DNA from: Allobosea sp. UNC402CLCol
GTDB taxonomy: Bacteria > Pseudomonadota > Alphaproteobacteria > Rhizobiales > Beijerinckiaceae
Assembly: GCF_000745475.1 (NCBI RefSeq)
Contig: NZ_JQJJ01000014.1
Coordinates: 248,001-312,000 of the forward strand
DNA: 64,000 nucleotides
Direction of reading: 5' to 3'
Under the pieces are notes generated by a model. It searched no databases. It saw nothing but the letters and a program-made list of their open reading frames with translations, and had not been told where the DNA came from. The first letter of the stretch is position 1. Every line of letters starts with the position of its first letter. The position numbers and the translations under genes were made by a program. Shown here piece by piece: positions 19,668 to 28,577 of the stretch.

Positions 19668-19752
19668 GCTTGCCCCTCGGATGGCTTGCGAGCCTGCCGA
19701 TGATGCCCCGCTTCGCGGCTGCGGCCAATGGCTGGCGAGGTCGGATCATGAA

Positions 19753-19781
19753 AAAGGCCCGCTGCGGAGCAGCGGGCCTTT
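19753..19781 (-). terminator. Intrinsic terminator of rne
   Basis: A 13-bp stem AAAGGCCCGCTGC / GCAGCGGGCCTTT with a GGA loop, reading on the minus strand into CCTTTTTCATG. It lies 23 bp after the rne stop codon and has the T-run expected of a Rho-independent terminator. Confidence 0.9.
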
Positions 19782-19804
19782 CGATCTTGCGATGTTCTCT
19801 CGGC

Positions 19805-22606
19805 TCAGGAACGGCCGGCGAGCTTGTTCCACCAACCACCGCGCTTCGGCCGTGTCGGATCCGGCTCGGTCAGGACGACCGCGACGGGCTCTTCGACGGG
19901 GCGCGGAGCGGGAGCCGGCTCGGGTTCCGGGGCAGGCGGCGCAGCGGCGGCGCTAGGCTCGGCCTCCGCAGCGGGCTCCACAGCAGCCTTGGCCGGCTTC
20001 TCGGCACGGGCAGGCGCCTCGGGCTCCACCGGGGCGGGCGCAGACCCGGCAGCACCTCCCTCGGTGATCGGAACGACCTTCTTCCGCGACCGGCTACGCT
20101 TCGGCTTTTCGGCTTCGACTGGCGCGGCTTCCGCGACGACGATATCGGCCGCGACCTCCTTGGCCGCCTCGGCCTCCTTCGTCGCCTTCGGCTTGCGGGC
20201 GCGGCTGCGCTTCGGCTTGGGCTCCTCGGCCGGAGACGCAGCTTCCTCGGCGGCTACCGCCTCGATGGCCGGAGCCTCGGTCGCGCTCTCGACGACGGTC
20301 TCGGCGCTTGCCGATTCCTCGCCCTCGTCATCATCGCCGCCTTCGCCGTCCTCGCTCGCGGTGCCTTCGCCCTGCATGTCCTGCTGGTCGCGCTCGCCAC
20401 CCCGCCGACGACGCCGGCGCCGGCGGCGACGGCGGTTCTCTCGGCTCTCGGCCTCGCCTTCGCCGCGCTCCTCCTGCGCGTCGCCGGCGGCCGTCTCGCT
20501 GTCGCCGGTCTCGGCGTCGAGTGCGGCGGCCTCGGCGGCGGCGTCGAGTGCCTCGTCATCGACATCGGAGGCGACCGCCTCTGCCTTGAAGGGCGAAGGT
20601 ACGACCCGGCCCTCATTGCCGACGAACTCGCCGCGCTCCAGCTCGAAATAGCGGGTGCCGAGCAGGTTCACATCGGTCGAGATCGTGATCGCGATGGCGA
20701 AACGGTTTTCGAGATCGGCCAGATGCGCGCGCTTCTGGTTGAGGACGTAGAGCGCGACCTCCGGCCGGGTGCGGATGGTGAGGTTGTGCGAGGCGCTCTT
20801 GATCAGCGTCTCCTCCAGCGCGCGCAGGATCTGCAGCGCGACGGAGGGCGTCGAGCGGATCATGCCGGCGCCGGCGCAGTGCGGGCAGGGGATCGAGGAG
20901 CTCTCGAGCACGCCGGTGCGGATGCGCTGGCGCGACATCTCGAGCAGGCCGAAGGCCGAAATGCGCCCCAGCTGGATGCGGGCACGGTCGTCCTTGAGGC
21001 ATTCCTTCAGCTTCTTCTCGACGGCCCGGTTGTTCCGGTTCTCCTCCATGTCGATGAAGTCGATCACGACGAGGCCGGCGAGGTCGCGCAGCCTGAGCTG
21101 GCGGGAGATTTCCTCGGCCGCTTCGAGATTGGTCTTGAGGGCGGTGTCCTCGATATTGTGCTCGCGGGTCGAACGGCCCGAGTTGATGTCGATCGCGACC
21201 AGCGCTTCGGTCTGGTTGATGACGAGGTAGCCGCCGGACTTCAGCGTCACCGTGTTCGAGAACATCGCGTCGAGCTGGCTCTCGACACCGAAGGCGGCGA
21301 AGAGCGGGGTCTGGTCGCGATAGGGCTTCACGCTCTTGGCATGGCTCGGCATGAGCATGCGCATGAAGTCCTTGGCCTCGCGATAGGCCTCCTCGCCGGC
21401 GACGTGAACCTCGTCGATGTCCTTGTTGTAGAGGTCGCGGATCGAGCGCTTGACGAGGTTGCCCTCCTCATAGACCAGCGCCGGGGCGACGGAGGCCAGC
21501 GTCAGCTCGCGCACGCTCTCCCACATCCGCATCAGATATTCGTAGTCGCGCCGGATCTCGACCTTGGTGCGCGAGGCGCCGGCCGTGCGCAGGATCAGGC
21601 CCATGCCCTCCGGCACCTCCAGCTCCTGGGCGATCTCCTTGAGGCGCTTGCGGTCCTCGGCATTGGTGATCTTGCGCGAGATGCCGCCGCCCTTGCCGGT
21701 GTTCGGCATCAGCACCGAGTAGCGGCCGGCGAGCGAGAGATAGGTGGTCAGCGCTGCGCCCTTGTTGCCGCGCTCCTCCTTGACGACCTGGACCAGGATG
21801 ATCTGGCGGCGCTTGATCACCTCCTGGATCTTGTACTGGCGGCGCGACTGGCGGTGCGGCCGCTCGGGCATGTCGTCGAGGGCGTCGCCGCCGCCGATCT
21901 GCTCGGGAGCCTCTTCGGCCTCGTCACCATGATCCTCGTCGTCGCCGTCCTCGTGGTCGGAAGGCTTGCGGGCCTCGGCCTGATTCTCGGACGAGGCGGC
22001 CTCGTCGGCCGATGCGACCGCTTCCGTCGTCTCGAAGGTCAGCGGCGCGGCGTTTTCGACGGCGTCCTCGGTCGCCGATTCGGCAATGGCCGGCGCGAAG
22101 GACTCGCCGAAAGCCGGCGCGCCCTCGTTGACCATGGCGGCCTGCTTGCCGTCGGTCTCGACATGTTCGCCAGCGCTCTCGCCAGCCGTCTCGATCTCGG
22201 CCGAGACGGTCTCGTCGGCAGCAGCCTTCTTGGCGCGGTGGTCGCGGTCGCCACGGCGTCCGCGGTCGCGGCGGCCGCGCTTCTCGCGGCGCTCCTCGTC
22301 GCGCTCTTCGTCACGCTCGGCGCGCGCCTCGTCCTCGATGAGCGCCTGCCGGTCGGCGACAGGGATCTGGTAGTAGTCCGGGTGGATCTCGGAGAAGGCG
22401 AGGAAGCCGTGCCGGTTGCCGCCATATTCCACGAAGGCCGCCTGGAGCGACGGCTCCACGCGGGTCACCTTGGCGAGATAGATGTTGCCGCGGAGCGGCT
22501 TGCGGCTGGCGGATTCGAAATCAAACTCTTCGACGCGGGATCCGCGCACCACCACGACCCGGGTCTCTTCCGGGTGGGTGGCATCGATCAGCATTTTGTT
22601 GGCCAT
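19805..22606 (-). CDS. rne: Ribonuclease E
   Basis: Endoribonuclease of 933 residues that starts mRNA decay and matures rRNA and tRNA. It begins MANKMLIDATHPEETRV. The S1 domain (LAKVTRVEPSLQAAFVEYGG) is split by an acidic/arginine-rich insertion of about 170 residues (roughly 90-265), common in alphaproteobacteria. The DNase-I-like domain carries the metal-binding motif ALVAIDINSG and Asp in VVIDFIDMEEN. The Zn-link cysteines are in IPCPHCAGAG. The C-terminal half is a low-complexity Glu/Ala/Pro- and Arg-rich scaffold with KRSRxRK patches. It ends RPKRGGWWNKLAG, resembling the GWW element that binds PNPase in Caulobacter. ATG 22606 is preceded by GGAA. Confidence 0.96.
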   Translation of the reverse strand: MANKMLIDATHPEETRVVVVRGSRVEEFDFESASRKPLRGNIYLAKVTRVEPSLQAAFVEYGGNRHGFLAFSEIHPDYYQIPVADRQALIEDEARAERDEERDEERREKRGRRDRGRRGDRDHRAKKAAADETVSAEIETAGESAGEHVETDGKQAAMVNEGAPAFGESFAPAIAESATEDAVENAAPLTFETTEAVASADEAASSENQAEARKPSDHEDGDDEDHGDEAEEAPEQIGGGDALDDMPERPHRQSRRQYKIQEVIKRRQIILVQVVKEERGNKGAALTTYLSLAGRYSVLMPNTGKGGGISRKITNAEDRKRLKEIAQELEVPEGMGLILRTAGASRTKVEIRRDYEYLMRMWESVRELTLASVAPALVYEEGNLVKRSIRDLYNKDIDEVHVAGEEAYREAKDFMRMLMPSHAKSVKPYRDQTPLFAAFGVESQLDAMFSNTVTLKSGGYLVINQTEALVAIDINSGRSTREHNIEDTALKTNLEAAEEISRQLRLRDLAGLVVIDFIDMEENRNNRAVEKKLKECLKDDRARIQLGRISAFGLLEMSRQRIRTGVLESSSIPCPHCAGAGMIRSTPSVALQILRALEETLIKSASHNLTIRTRPEVALYVLNQKRAHLADLENRFAIAITISTDVNLLGTRYFELERGEFVGNEGRVVPSPFKAEAVASDVDDEALDAAAEAAALDAETGDSETAAGDAQEERGEGEAESRENRRRRRRRRRRRGGERDQQDMQGEGTASEDGEGGDDDEGEESASAETVVESATEAPAIEAVAAEEAASPAEEPKPKRSRARKPKATKEAEAAKEVAADIVVAEAAPVEAEKPKRSRSRKKVVPITEGGAAGSAPAPVEPEAPARAEKPAKAAVEPAAEAEPSAAAAPPAPEPEPAPAPRPVEEPVAVVLTEPDPTRPKRGGWWNKLAGRS

Positions 22607-23204
22607 CAGAAATTTCCATGGGCGCGGCCGCTGGCAAGACCCGCGAGGCTGCGGACAAGAATCCGCTGCCGCGAGCCAGGGCGCCGCTGAAGGGCCGGCG
22701 CGAGCCGGCATGTTGCAGGAGGGAGAAGTCGGTCGAGACAGGAAGGCGGCTGGGGAAGGCAGAGCGAACGAAACGCCCAGCGCAATCCCGCAGGTTTGAA
22801 TGCTTCACCGATGATACGTGCGGCGTCGCTTGCCCCGTCATCTGCCCTGACCTGCGGCGCGCCCGTCTCTCGACAGGACGCTCCGCGTTTGCACGCTCGC
22901 GAGACAGGGCAGGGCGCTGAACTCGCGATCCCGGCCCGCCCTCTGCGGACGATCCATTACGGTCGACCTGCTGCCACCGCCCGGATGGGCGGAGGCCCAA
23001 CCTGCTCCGGACGCCGACGGATGGTTCGATCCGGATGTGTCCTATGGGCAGGTTGGCGGGCAACCATGTTCCATTACAGATAGGTCACAGTGATTTGCAA
23101 GTCACATCGCAACCGGATCGCGCGGAACGCATGGCGGCGCGGTTCATCGCGCGATGATGTCGTGGTAACGGCCTGTTAGGAATTCGGGTCGCTATGGTTA
23201 AGTC
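22607..23204. other. Long rne-amiC divergent intergenic region, likely rne 5' leader
   Basis: Nearly 600 bp without a convincing gene. Short open frames exist but lack family features. On the rne side there is a perfect small hairpin GCCGGC-GCGA-GCCGGC (22694-22709). On the minus strand near 23080-23110, TTGCAA and TGTAAT stand 16 bp apart and could be an rne promoter, which would give a leader of more than 400 nt. RNase E genes in other bacteria have long leaders used for feedback control; that this one does is inferred. Confidence 0.45.
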
Positions 23205-24527
23205 TTGGTGACGACAAGCGGGATTTTTGAGCTGTTTTCACGCATCCGCCAGGTCGAATCGGGCTTTTTCCGGGCTGTGGGGCGCTGGAGAGCGGTTTCG
23301 CGCGCGTGGTCCCGTGTCTGGCCGATGGTGGGGCTGTGCATCCTTCTCGGCGCCGTTCCGGCGTTCGGCGAGCCGGGCAGGTCGCAGAGCGAATTTCCCG
23401 TCGCGACCGATGCGCGGCTCGAGCAGCAAGGCGACATCGTCAAGCTGACCATGGCGCTCTCGACCGTCATCGACGTCGAGGCCTGGGTGCAGGCCGCGCC
23501 CGACCGCGTCATCGTCGAGATGCCATCGACGAATTTCCAGATTCAGCCCGGCGCCCGCAAGACCGCCGGCTTCATCGGCGCCTATCGCTACGGGCTGTTC
23601 ACGGCCGACAAGGCCCGAATCATCATCGACCTTTCGCAGCCGGCGGCGATCGCGAAGGCCGAGGTTCGTGCCCTCCGGGGCGGGCTCGGCGAACTGGTGA
23701 TCGAGCTCCGGAAGACTGGTCGCGCCGAATTCCTGGCCGAGGCCGCCAAGGCGAGGAAGCCGAACGTCACGGCCGCCCTGCCGACGCCGGCGAAGCCCAC
23801 GGGAGAGGCGCGCCGCACGATCGTCATCGATCCCGGTCATGGCGGCATCGACCCCGGTACGCTCGTCGCCTCGATTGCCGAGAAATCGGTGGTGCTGAAT
23901 TTCGGCCTTGCGCTGAAGCAGCAGCTCGAAGCCTCCGGCCGCTATCGCGTGGTGATGACCCGTGACGACGACCGCTTCGTGTCGCTCGGCGACCGGGTGA
24001 AGATCGGGCAGGACGAAAAGGCGGACCTGTTCATCTCGATCCATGCCGATTCGCTGACGCAGGCCCAGGATGTCCGGGGTGCCACCGTCTATACGCGCTC
24101 CGAACGGGCGACCGACGCCGAGGCTGCCAGGCTCGCCGCCAAAGAGAACCAGGCCGATGCCGTGGCGGGGCTGGAAACCAGCGAGGAGGTGCAGGACGTC
24201 GCCGGCATCCTGATCGATCTGGCGCGGCGCGAGACGCGGACCTTCTCGGGTGTCTTCGCCCGCAATCTGGTCGAAAAGATGGGGGCCTCGGTCCGGATGC
24301 ACAAGATCCCGCTGCGCTCCGCGCGGTTCTGGGTGCTGAGCGCGCCGGACGTGCCTTCGGTGCTGATCGAACTCGGCTACATGTCGAGCCCGAAGGATGC
24401 CGAGCTGTTGACTTCCGCCGAATGGCGCGGAAAAGCGGTTGGTGCCGTCGGTGCGGCAGTGGACGAGTACTTTGCCCGGGAGCGTGCCTCTGTCGGGCAG
24501 GCAGCCGAGAACCGGCACGCGCCTTAA
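23205..24527 (+). CDS. amiC: N-acetylmuramoyl-L-alanine amidase (AmiC-type)
   Basis: Exported peptidoglycan amidase of about 440 residues that cleaves the MurNAc-L-Ala bond during daughter-cell separation. A long N-terminus leads into a hydrophobic signal core (MVGLCILLGAVPAFGEP). The AMIN domain follows (DARLEQQGDIVKLTMALS, VIVEMPSTNFQIQPGARK), which targets the septum. The Amidase_3 domain starts at TIVIDPGHGGIDPGT with zinc ligand His, Glu in EKSVVLNFG, His in SIHADS and catalytic Glu in LIELGYMSS. The start is uncertain (TTG 23205, GTG 23208 or ATG 23325); the last would leave too short a signal peptide. It is followed by mrcA and prfB, a conserved alphaproteobacterial order. Confidence 0.92.
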   Translation: MVTTSGIFELFSRIRQVESGFFRAVGRWRAVSRAWSRVWPMVGLCILLGAVPAFGEPGRSQSEFPVATDARLEQQGDIVKLTMALSTVIDVEAWVQAAPDRVIVEMPSTNFQIQPGARKTAGFIGAYRYGLFTADKARIIIDLSQPAAIAKAEVRALRGGLGELVIELRKTGRAEFLAEAAKARKPNVTAALPTPAKPTGEARRTIVIDPGHGGIDPGTLVASIAEKSVVLNFGLALKQQLEASGRYRVVMTRDDDRFVSLGDRVKIGQDEKADLFISIHADSLTQAQDVRGATVYTRSERATDAEAARLAAKENQADAVAGLETSEEVQDVAGILIDLARRETRTFSGVFARNLVEKMGASVRMHKIPLRSARFWVLSAPDVPSVLIELGYMSSPKDAELLTSAEWRGKAVGAVGAAVDEYFARERASVGQAAENRHAP

Positions 24528-24539
24528 GTTCGCGAGATG

Positions 24540-24554
24540 GTGTCAAGTTGACAC
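24540..24554. promoter_or_regulatory. Palindrome GTGTCAA-G-TTGACAC between amiC and mrcA
   Basis: A perfect 7-bp inverted repeat around one central G, 13 bp after the amidase stop and 115 bp before mrcA. Each arm contains a TTGACA-like -35 hexamer, but no -10 box sits at a proper distance. It may be an operator for mrcA. No regulator is identified. Confidence 0.4.
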
Positions 24555-24668
24555 GAATTGTGGTCGCGAAGCCACGGTTCCGCCATCACGGTCATGTTAT
24601 AGCTTGCCGTTGCAAAGCGCCCCGTTTCGGCGCGCGCCGGGTGGCAGAGATGGGGTCCGGGACCTGAG

Positions 24669-27113
24669 ATGCGGTTTATCCTGCGAATCTTCGGATGGTT
24701 GTTCGCTGCCGGCACGATCGCTTTCGTGATCGGCGCGGCCGTGCTCGGCGGCCTGATCTGGCATTATTCCAGGGATCTGCCGGATTACGCCCAGCTTCGG
24801 AACTACGAGCCGCCGGTGATGACCCGCGTCCATGCGGGCGACGGCAGCCTGATCGCCGAATATGCCCGCGAGCGCCGCCTCTACATCCCGATCCAGGCGG
24901 TGCCGAAGCTCGTCGTCGATGCCTATATCTCGGCCGAGGACAAGAATTTCTACAAGCATATGGGCGTCGATCCCGAGGGCCTCGCCCGCGCGGCGATCTA
25001 TAATTTCCGCAACCGCGGCGCCAATCGCAGGCCGCAGGGCGCCTCGACCATCACCCAGCAGGTGGCGAAGAACTTCCTCGTCGGCTCGGAGCAGTCGCTG
25101 GAGCGCAAGATCCGCGAGGCGCTCGTCGCGCTGAAGCTCGAATCGACCTACTCGAAGGACAAGATCCTCGAGCTCTATCTCAACGAGATCTATCTCGGCG
25201 CGCCGGCGCCTGGGCTCGGCAGCTACGGCATCGCCGCGGCGGCGCTGAATTATTTCGGCAAGTCGGTGCATGAGCTGAACCTGCAGGAGGCCGCCTATCT
25301 CGCGGCGCTGCCGAAGGCGCCGAGCGATCTGCAGCCCTTCCGCAATACCGATCGGGCGATCGAACGCCGCAACTACGTGATCGACCGCATGGTCGAGAAC
25401 GGTTACGTCAAGCGCGACGTCGCCGAAGCCGCCAAGAAGCAGCCGCTCGGTGTCAATCCGCGCCAGGTCTCGCCGAACAACATCGCCGCCGGCTATTTCG
25501 CCGAGGAAATCCGCCGCGAATTGCAGGATCGCTATGGCGAGAAGAAGCTGCTCGAAGGCGGCCTGTCGGTCCGTGCCACGGTCGATCCCAAGATCCAGCT
25601 GACGGCGCGCAAGGCGCTGGTCGACGGTCTCGTGCGGTTCGACGAGGCGCGCGGCTGGCGTGGCGCCATCCAGAAGCTCGATATCGCCGGGCAGGACTGG
25701 GGCAAGGCGCTCGGCGAATTGCCGGTGCTGGGCGATGTGGCGCCCTGGCGGCTCGCCGTGGTGCTCGACGCCAACGGCGACAGCGCCAGGCTCGGCCTGC
25801 ATCCGTTGCGCGACAATGCCGGCAACCTCAACACCCGCCGTGAAACGGTCACGCTGGCGGCGGACGGGATCAAATGGACCCGCCGTGGCCGTGTCTCGCA
25901 GGTGGTTTCGGCCGGCGATGTCGTCTATGTCGAACCGATCGAGAACCGGCCGGGCTATGCCCGCCTGCGTCAGCTGCCGGAGGTCAATGGCGCCATTGTC
26001 GTGATGGACCCGTTCTCCGGCCGCGTGCTCGGCATGGTCGGCGGCTTCTCGCACGACCAGTCGGAGTTCAACCGCGCCACCCAGGCGATGCGCCAGCCGG
26101 GCTCGTCCTTCAAGCCCTTCGTCTATTCGACGGCGCTGGACAATGGCTACACCCCGTCCAGCATCATCCTCGACGCGCCGATCGAGATCGACCAGGGGCC
26201 GGGGCTGGGCATGTGGCGGCCCGAGAACTTCGACGGCAAGTCGGTGGGGCCGCGCACGCTGCGCTACGGCATCCAGTTCTCGAAGAACCTGATGACGGTG
26301 CGCCTGGCCAAGGATGTCGGCATGCCGCTGATCGCGGAATATGCCCGCCGCTTCGGCATCTATGACGATCTCCAGCCCGTGCTCTCGATGGCGCTCGGCG
26401 CCGGCGAGACGACGGTGATGCGGATGACGGCGGCCTATTCGATGCTGGTCAATGGCGGCAAGCGCATCCGGCCGACGTTGATCGACCGCATCCAGGACCG
26501 CACCGGCTCCACCATCTTCCGGCACGACCAGCGCGTCTGCGAGGGCTGCAATGCCGATAAATGGGCGAACCAGACCGAGCCGCGCCTCATCGACAACCGT
26601 GAGCAGGTCATCGATCCGCTGACGGCCTACCAGATGGTCTCGATCCTGGAAGGCGTGGTCAATGCCGGTACGGCGACCGTGGTGAAGTCCGTCGGCAAGC
26701 CGCTCGCCGGCAAGACGGGCACGACCAACGATGCCAAGGACGTCTGGTTCGTCGGCTTCTCGCCGGACCTCGCAGTCGGCGTCTATATGGGCTTCGACAA
26801 GCCGAAGTCGCTCGGCACCTCCGCGACGGCGGGCCAGTATGCCGCGCCGATCTTCCGCGATTTCATGACGGTGGCGCTCAAGGACAAGCCCGCGACGCCG
26901 TTCCGCGTGCCGGCCGGCATCAAGCTGATCCGCGTCGATCCACGCACCGGCATGCGTGCCGGCGGCGAGGGCGGCATCCTCGAGGCCTTCAAGCCCGGCA
27001 CTGCGCCGCCCGACAGCTATTCCGTCGTCGGCTCGGGCGACGGCAGCGCCCCGTTCGCCGCGCCGGCGGGTGGCGGACGCGCGGTCGGCTCGGGCACCGG
27101 CGGCCTCTACTGA
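24669..27113 (+). CDS. mrcA: Penicillin-binding protein 1A (bifunctional glycosyltransferase/transpeptidase)
   Basis: Class A PBP of 814 residues. One N-terminal membrane helix (LFAAGTIAFVIGAAVLGGLI) anchors it. The GT51 domain has the catalytic Glu in SAEDKNFYKHMG, then RRPQGASTITQQVAKN and ALKLESTYSKDKILELYLNE. The transpeptidase domain has SxxK in GSSFKPFVYS and KTGTTND near the C-terminus. An OB-like domain lies between them. It polymerises and cross-links peptidoglycan at the inner membrane. ATG 24669 gives MRFILRIFGW with positive charges before the helix. It sits between amiC and prfB. Confidence 0.96.
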   Translation: MRFILRIFGWLFAAGTIAFVIGAAVLGGLIWHYSRDLPDYAQLRNYEPPVMTRVHAGDGSLIAEYARERRLYIPIQAVPKLVVDAYISAEDKNFYKHMGVDPEGLARAAIYNFRNRGANRRPQGASTITQQVAKNFLVGSEQSLERKIREALVALKLESTYSKDKILELYLNEIYLGAPAPGLGSYGIAAAALNYFGKSVHELNLQEAAYLAALPKAPSDLQPFRNTDRAIERRNYVIDRMVENGYVKRDVAEAAKKQPLGVNPRQVSPNNIAAGYFAEEIRRELQDRYGEKKLLEGGLSVRATVDPKIQLTARKALVDGLVRFDEARGWRGAIQKLDIAGQDWGKALGELPVLGDVAPWRLAVVLDANGDSARLGLHPLRDNAGNLNTRRETVTLAADGIKWTRRGRVSQVVSAGDVVYVEPIENRPGYARLRQLPEVNGAIVVMDPFSGRVLGMVGGFSHDQSEFNRATQAMRQPGSSFKPFVYSTALDNGYTPSSIILDAPIEIDQGPGLGMWRPENFDGKSVGPRTLRYGIQFSKNLMTVRLAKDVGMPLIAEYARRFGIYDDLQPVLSMALGAGETTVMRMTAAYSMLVNGGKRIRPTLIDRIQDRTGSTIFRHDQRVCEGCNADKWANQTEPRLIDNREQVIDPLTAYQMVSILEGVVNAGTATVVKSVGKPLAGKTGTTNDAKDVWFVGFSPDLAVGVYMGFDKPKSLGTSATAGQYAAPIFRDFMTVALKDKPATPFRVPAGIKLIRVDPRTGMRAGGEGGILEAFKPGTAPPDSYSVVGSGDGSAPFAAPAGGGRAVGSGTGGLY

Positions 27114-27286
27114 CGAGCGCTTTTCACGATGCAGCAAGTCCCGGATACGCATCCGGGCCTTGTCTTTGCCGGTGAGGGTGAACGCCCCGGGACCCGCAAG
27201 ATGAGGCGGGCGTTTACAGCGCGGTCTTTCGCCCCTATCTCAGCGCTACGAATCCAAGACCGACAACGGAAGATCTGACGACGATC

Positions 27287-28415
27287 ATGCGCCCCGAAAT
27301 CCAGACGCAACTCGATAACGCCAAGCAGTCGATCGGACTGCTGAGGAGGCATCTTTGACTGGGATGAAGCCCAGCGCCGCCTAGCGGAACTCAACGCCCT
27401 CTCGGAGGGGCCCGATTTCTGGAACGATGCCGAAGCCGCGCAGAAGTTGATGCGCGAGCGCACCGGGCTCGAGACCCAGATCGAGGGCATCGGGAAGCTC
27501 GAGCGCGAGCTCGACGACGCTCTGACGCTGATCGAACTCGGCGAGATGGAGGGCGACGACGCCACCGTCGCCGAGGGCGAGCAGGCGATCAAGGCCGTTC
27601 AGGACGAAGCGGCGCGGCTGCAGGTCGAGACCTTGCTCTCGGGCGAAGCCGACATGCTCGATACCTATGTCGAAATCCATCCCGGCGCGGGCGGCACCGA
27701 AAGCCAGGACTGGGCCGAGATGCTGCTGCGCATGTATCGGCGCTGGGGCGAGCGGCGAAAGTTCAAGGTCGAGACGCTCGAATACCAGGACGGCGACACG
27801 GCCGGCATCAAATCGGCGACGCTGCAGTTCAAGGGCCACAACGCCTATGGCTGGCTGAAGACCGAATCGGGTGTGCACCGCCTCGTGCGCATCTCGCCCT
27901 TCGATTCGAATGCCCGGCGGCAGACCTCGTTCGCGTCGATCTGGGTTTATCCCGTCGTCGACGACCGCATCGTCATCGACATCAACGAATCGGACTGCCG
28001 CATCGACACCTATCGTGCCCAGGGCGCCGGCGGCCAGCACATCAACACCACGGATTCGGCGGTGCGCATCACGCATATCCCGACCGGCATCGCGGTGTCC
28101 TGCCAGCAGGAGCGCTCGCAGCACAAGAACCGGGCCAAGGCCTGGGACATGCTGCGCGCGCGCCTCTACGAGGTCGAGCTGAAGAAGCGCGAGGAAAAGG
28201 CCAATGCCGAGCAGGCCTCCAAGACCGATATCGGCTGGGGCCACCAGATCCGCTCTTATGTGCTGCAGCCCTATCAGCTCGTGAAGGATCTGCGCACCGG
28301 CGTGAGCTCGACAGCGCCTGCCGACGTGCTCGACGGCGATCTGGACGCGTTCATGGAGGCGTCGTTGGCCCAGCGCGTTTACGGCACCCAGGTCGAGGTC
28401 GAGGATATCGACTAG
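27287..28415 (+). CDS. prfB: Peptide chain release factor 2, with programmed +1 frameshift
   Basis: RF2 releases finished proteins at UGA and UAA. The gene is in two frames: ATG 27287 to CTT 27353-27355, then TGA 27356-27358, continuing in the +1 frame from GAC 27357. The combined product has 375 residues: first MRPEIQTQLDNAKQSIGLLR, then DWDEAQRRLAELNALSEG. Downstream motifs are the GGQ loop (GAGGQHINTTDSAVRI) and the SPF-type stop-codon element (VRISPFDSNARRQTS). The site AGGAGG CAT CTT TGA C has the classical Shine-Dalgarno-like element 3 nt before CTT. Thus low RF2 favours frameshifting and autoregulates the gene. It is not a pseudogene. Confidence 0.96.
27344..27359 (+). promoter_or_regulatory. 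prfB: prfB programmed +1 frameshift site
   Basis: AGGAGG (27344-27349), CAT spacer, slippery CTT (27353-27355), in-frame stop TGA and a following C. Spacing and order match the E. coli prfB signal (AGGGGG TAT CTT TGA C). The weak TGA-C context slows termination and lets the tRNA slip to TTT. Confidence 0.94.
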
Positions 28416-28476
28416 GCCCGACATCGCCATCCCGGCGCGCAACGGCACGGTTCGGAGCCCATGAGCGCGGAAATTG

Positions 28477-28506
28477 AAAAAGGGCGGCAATCATGCCGCC
28501 CTTTTT
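28477..28506. terminator. Bidirectional terminator between prfB and the M23 peptidase
   Basis: AAAAAGGGCGGCA and TGCCGCCCTTTTT form a perfect 13-bp stem with an ATCA loop, giving T-runs on both strands. Outer arms CGGAGCCCATGA (28453-28464) and TCATGGGCTCCG (28519-28530) extend the symmetry. A CCCGGGAATGAC tail follows near 28550, linking it to the REP-like repeats. Confidence 0.93.
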
Positions 28507-28577
28507 GCTGCGCCGTGTTCATGGGCTCCGGACTCATTGCTGCGCAATGCCCGGGAATGACAAAGGGGCTCTGCGCA

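Noticed and set aside
27287..27358. prfB as a frameshifted pseudogene
   Set aside because: The stop is the programmed TGA of the RF2 frameshift site, with the Shine-Dalgarno-like element at the correct spacing.
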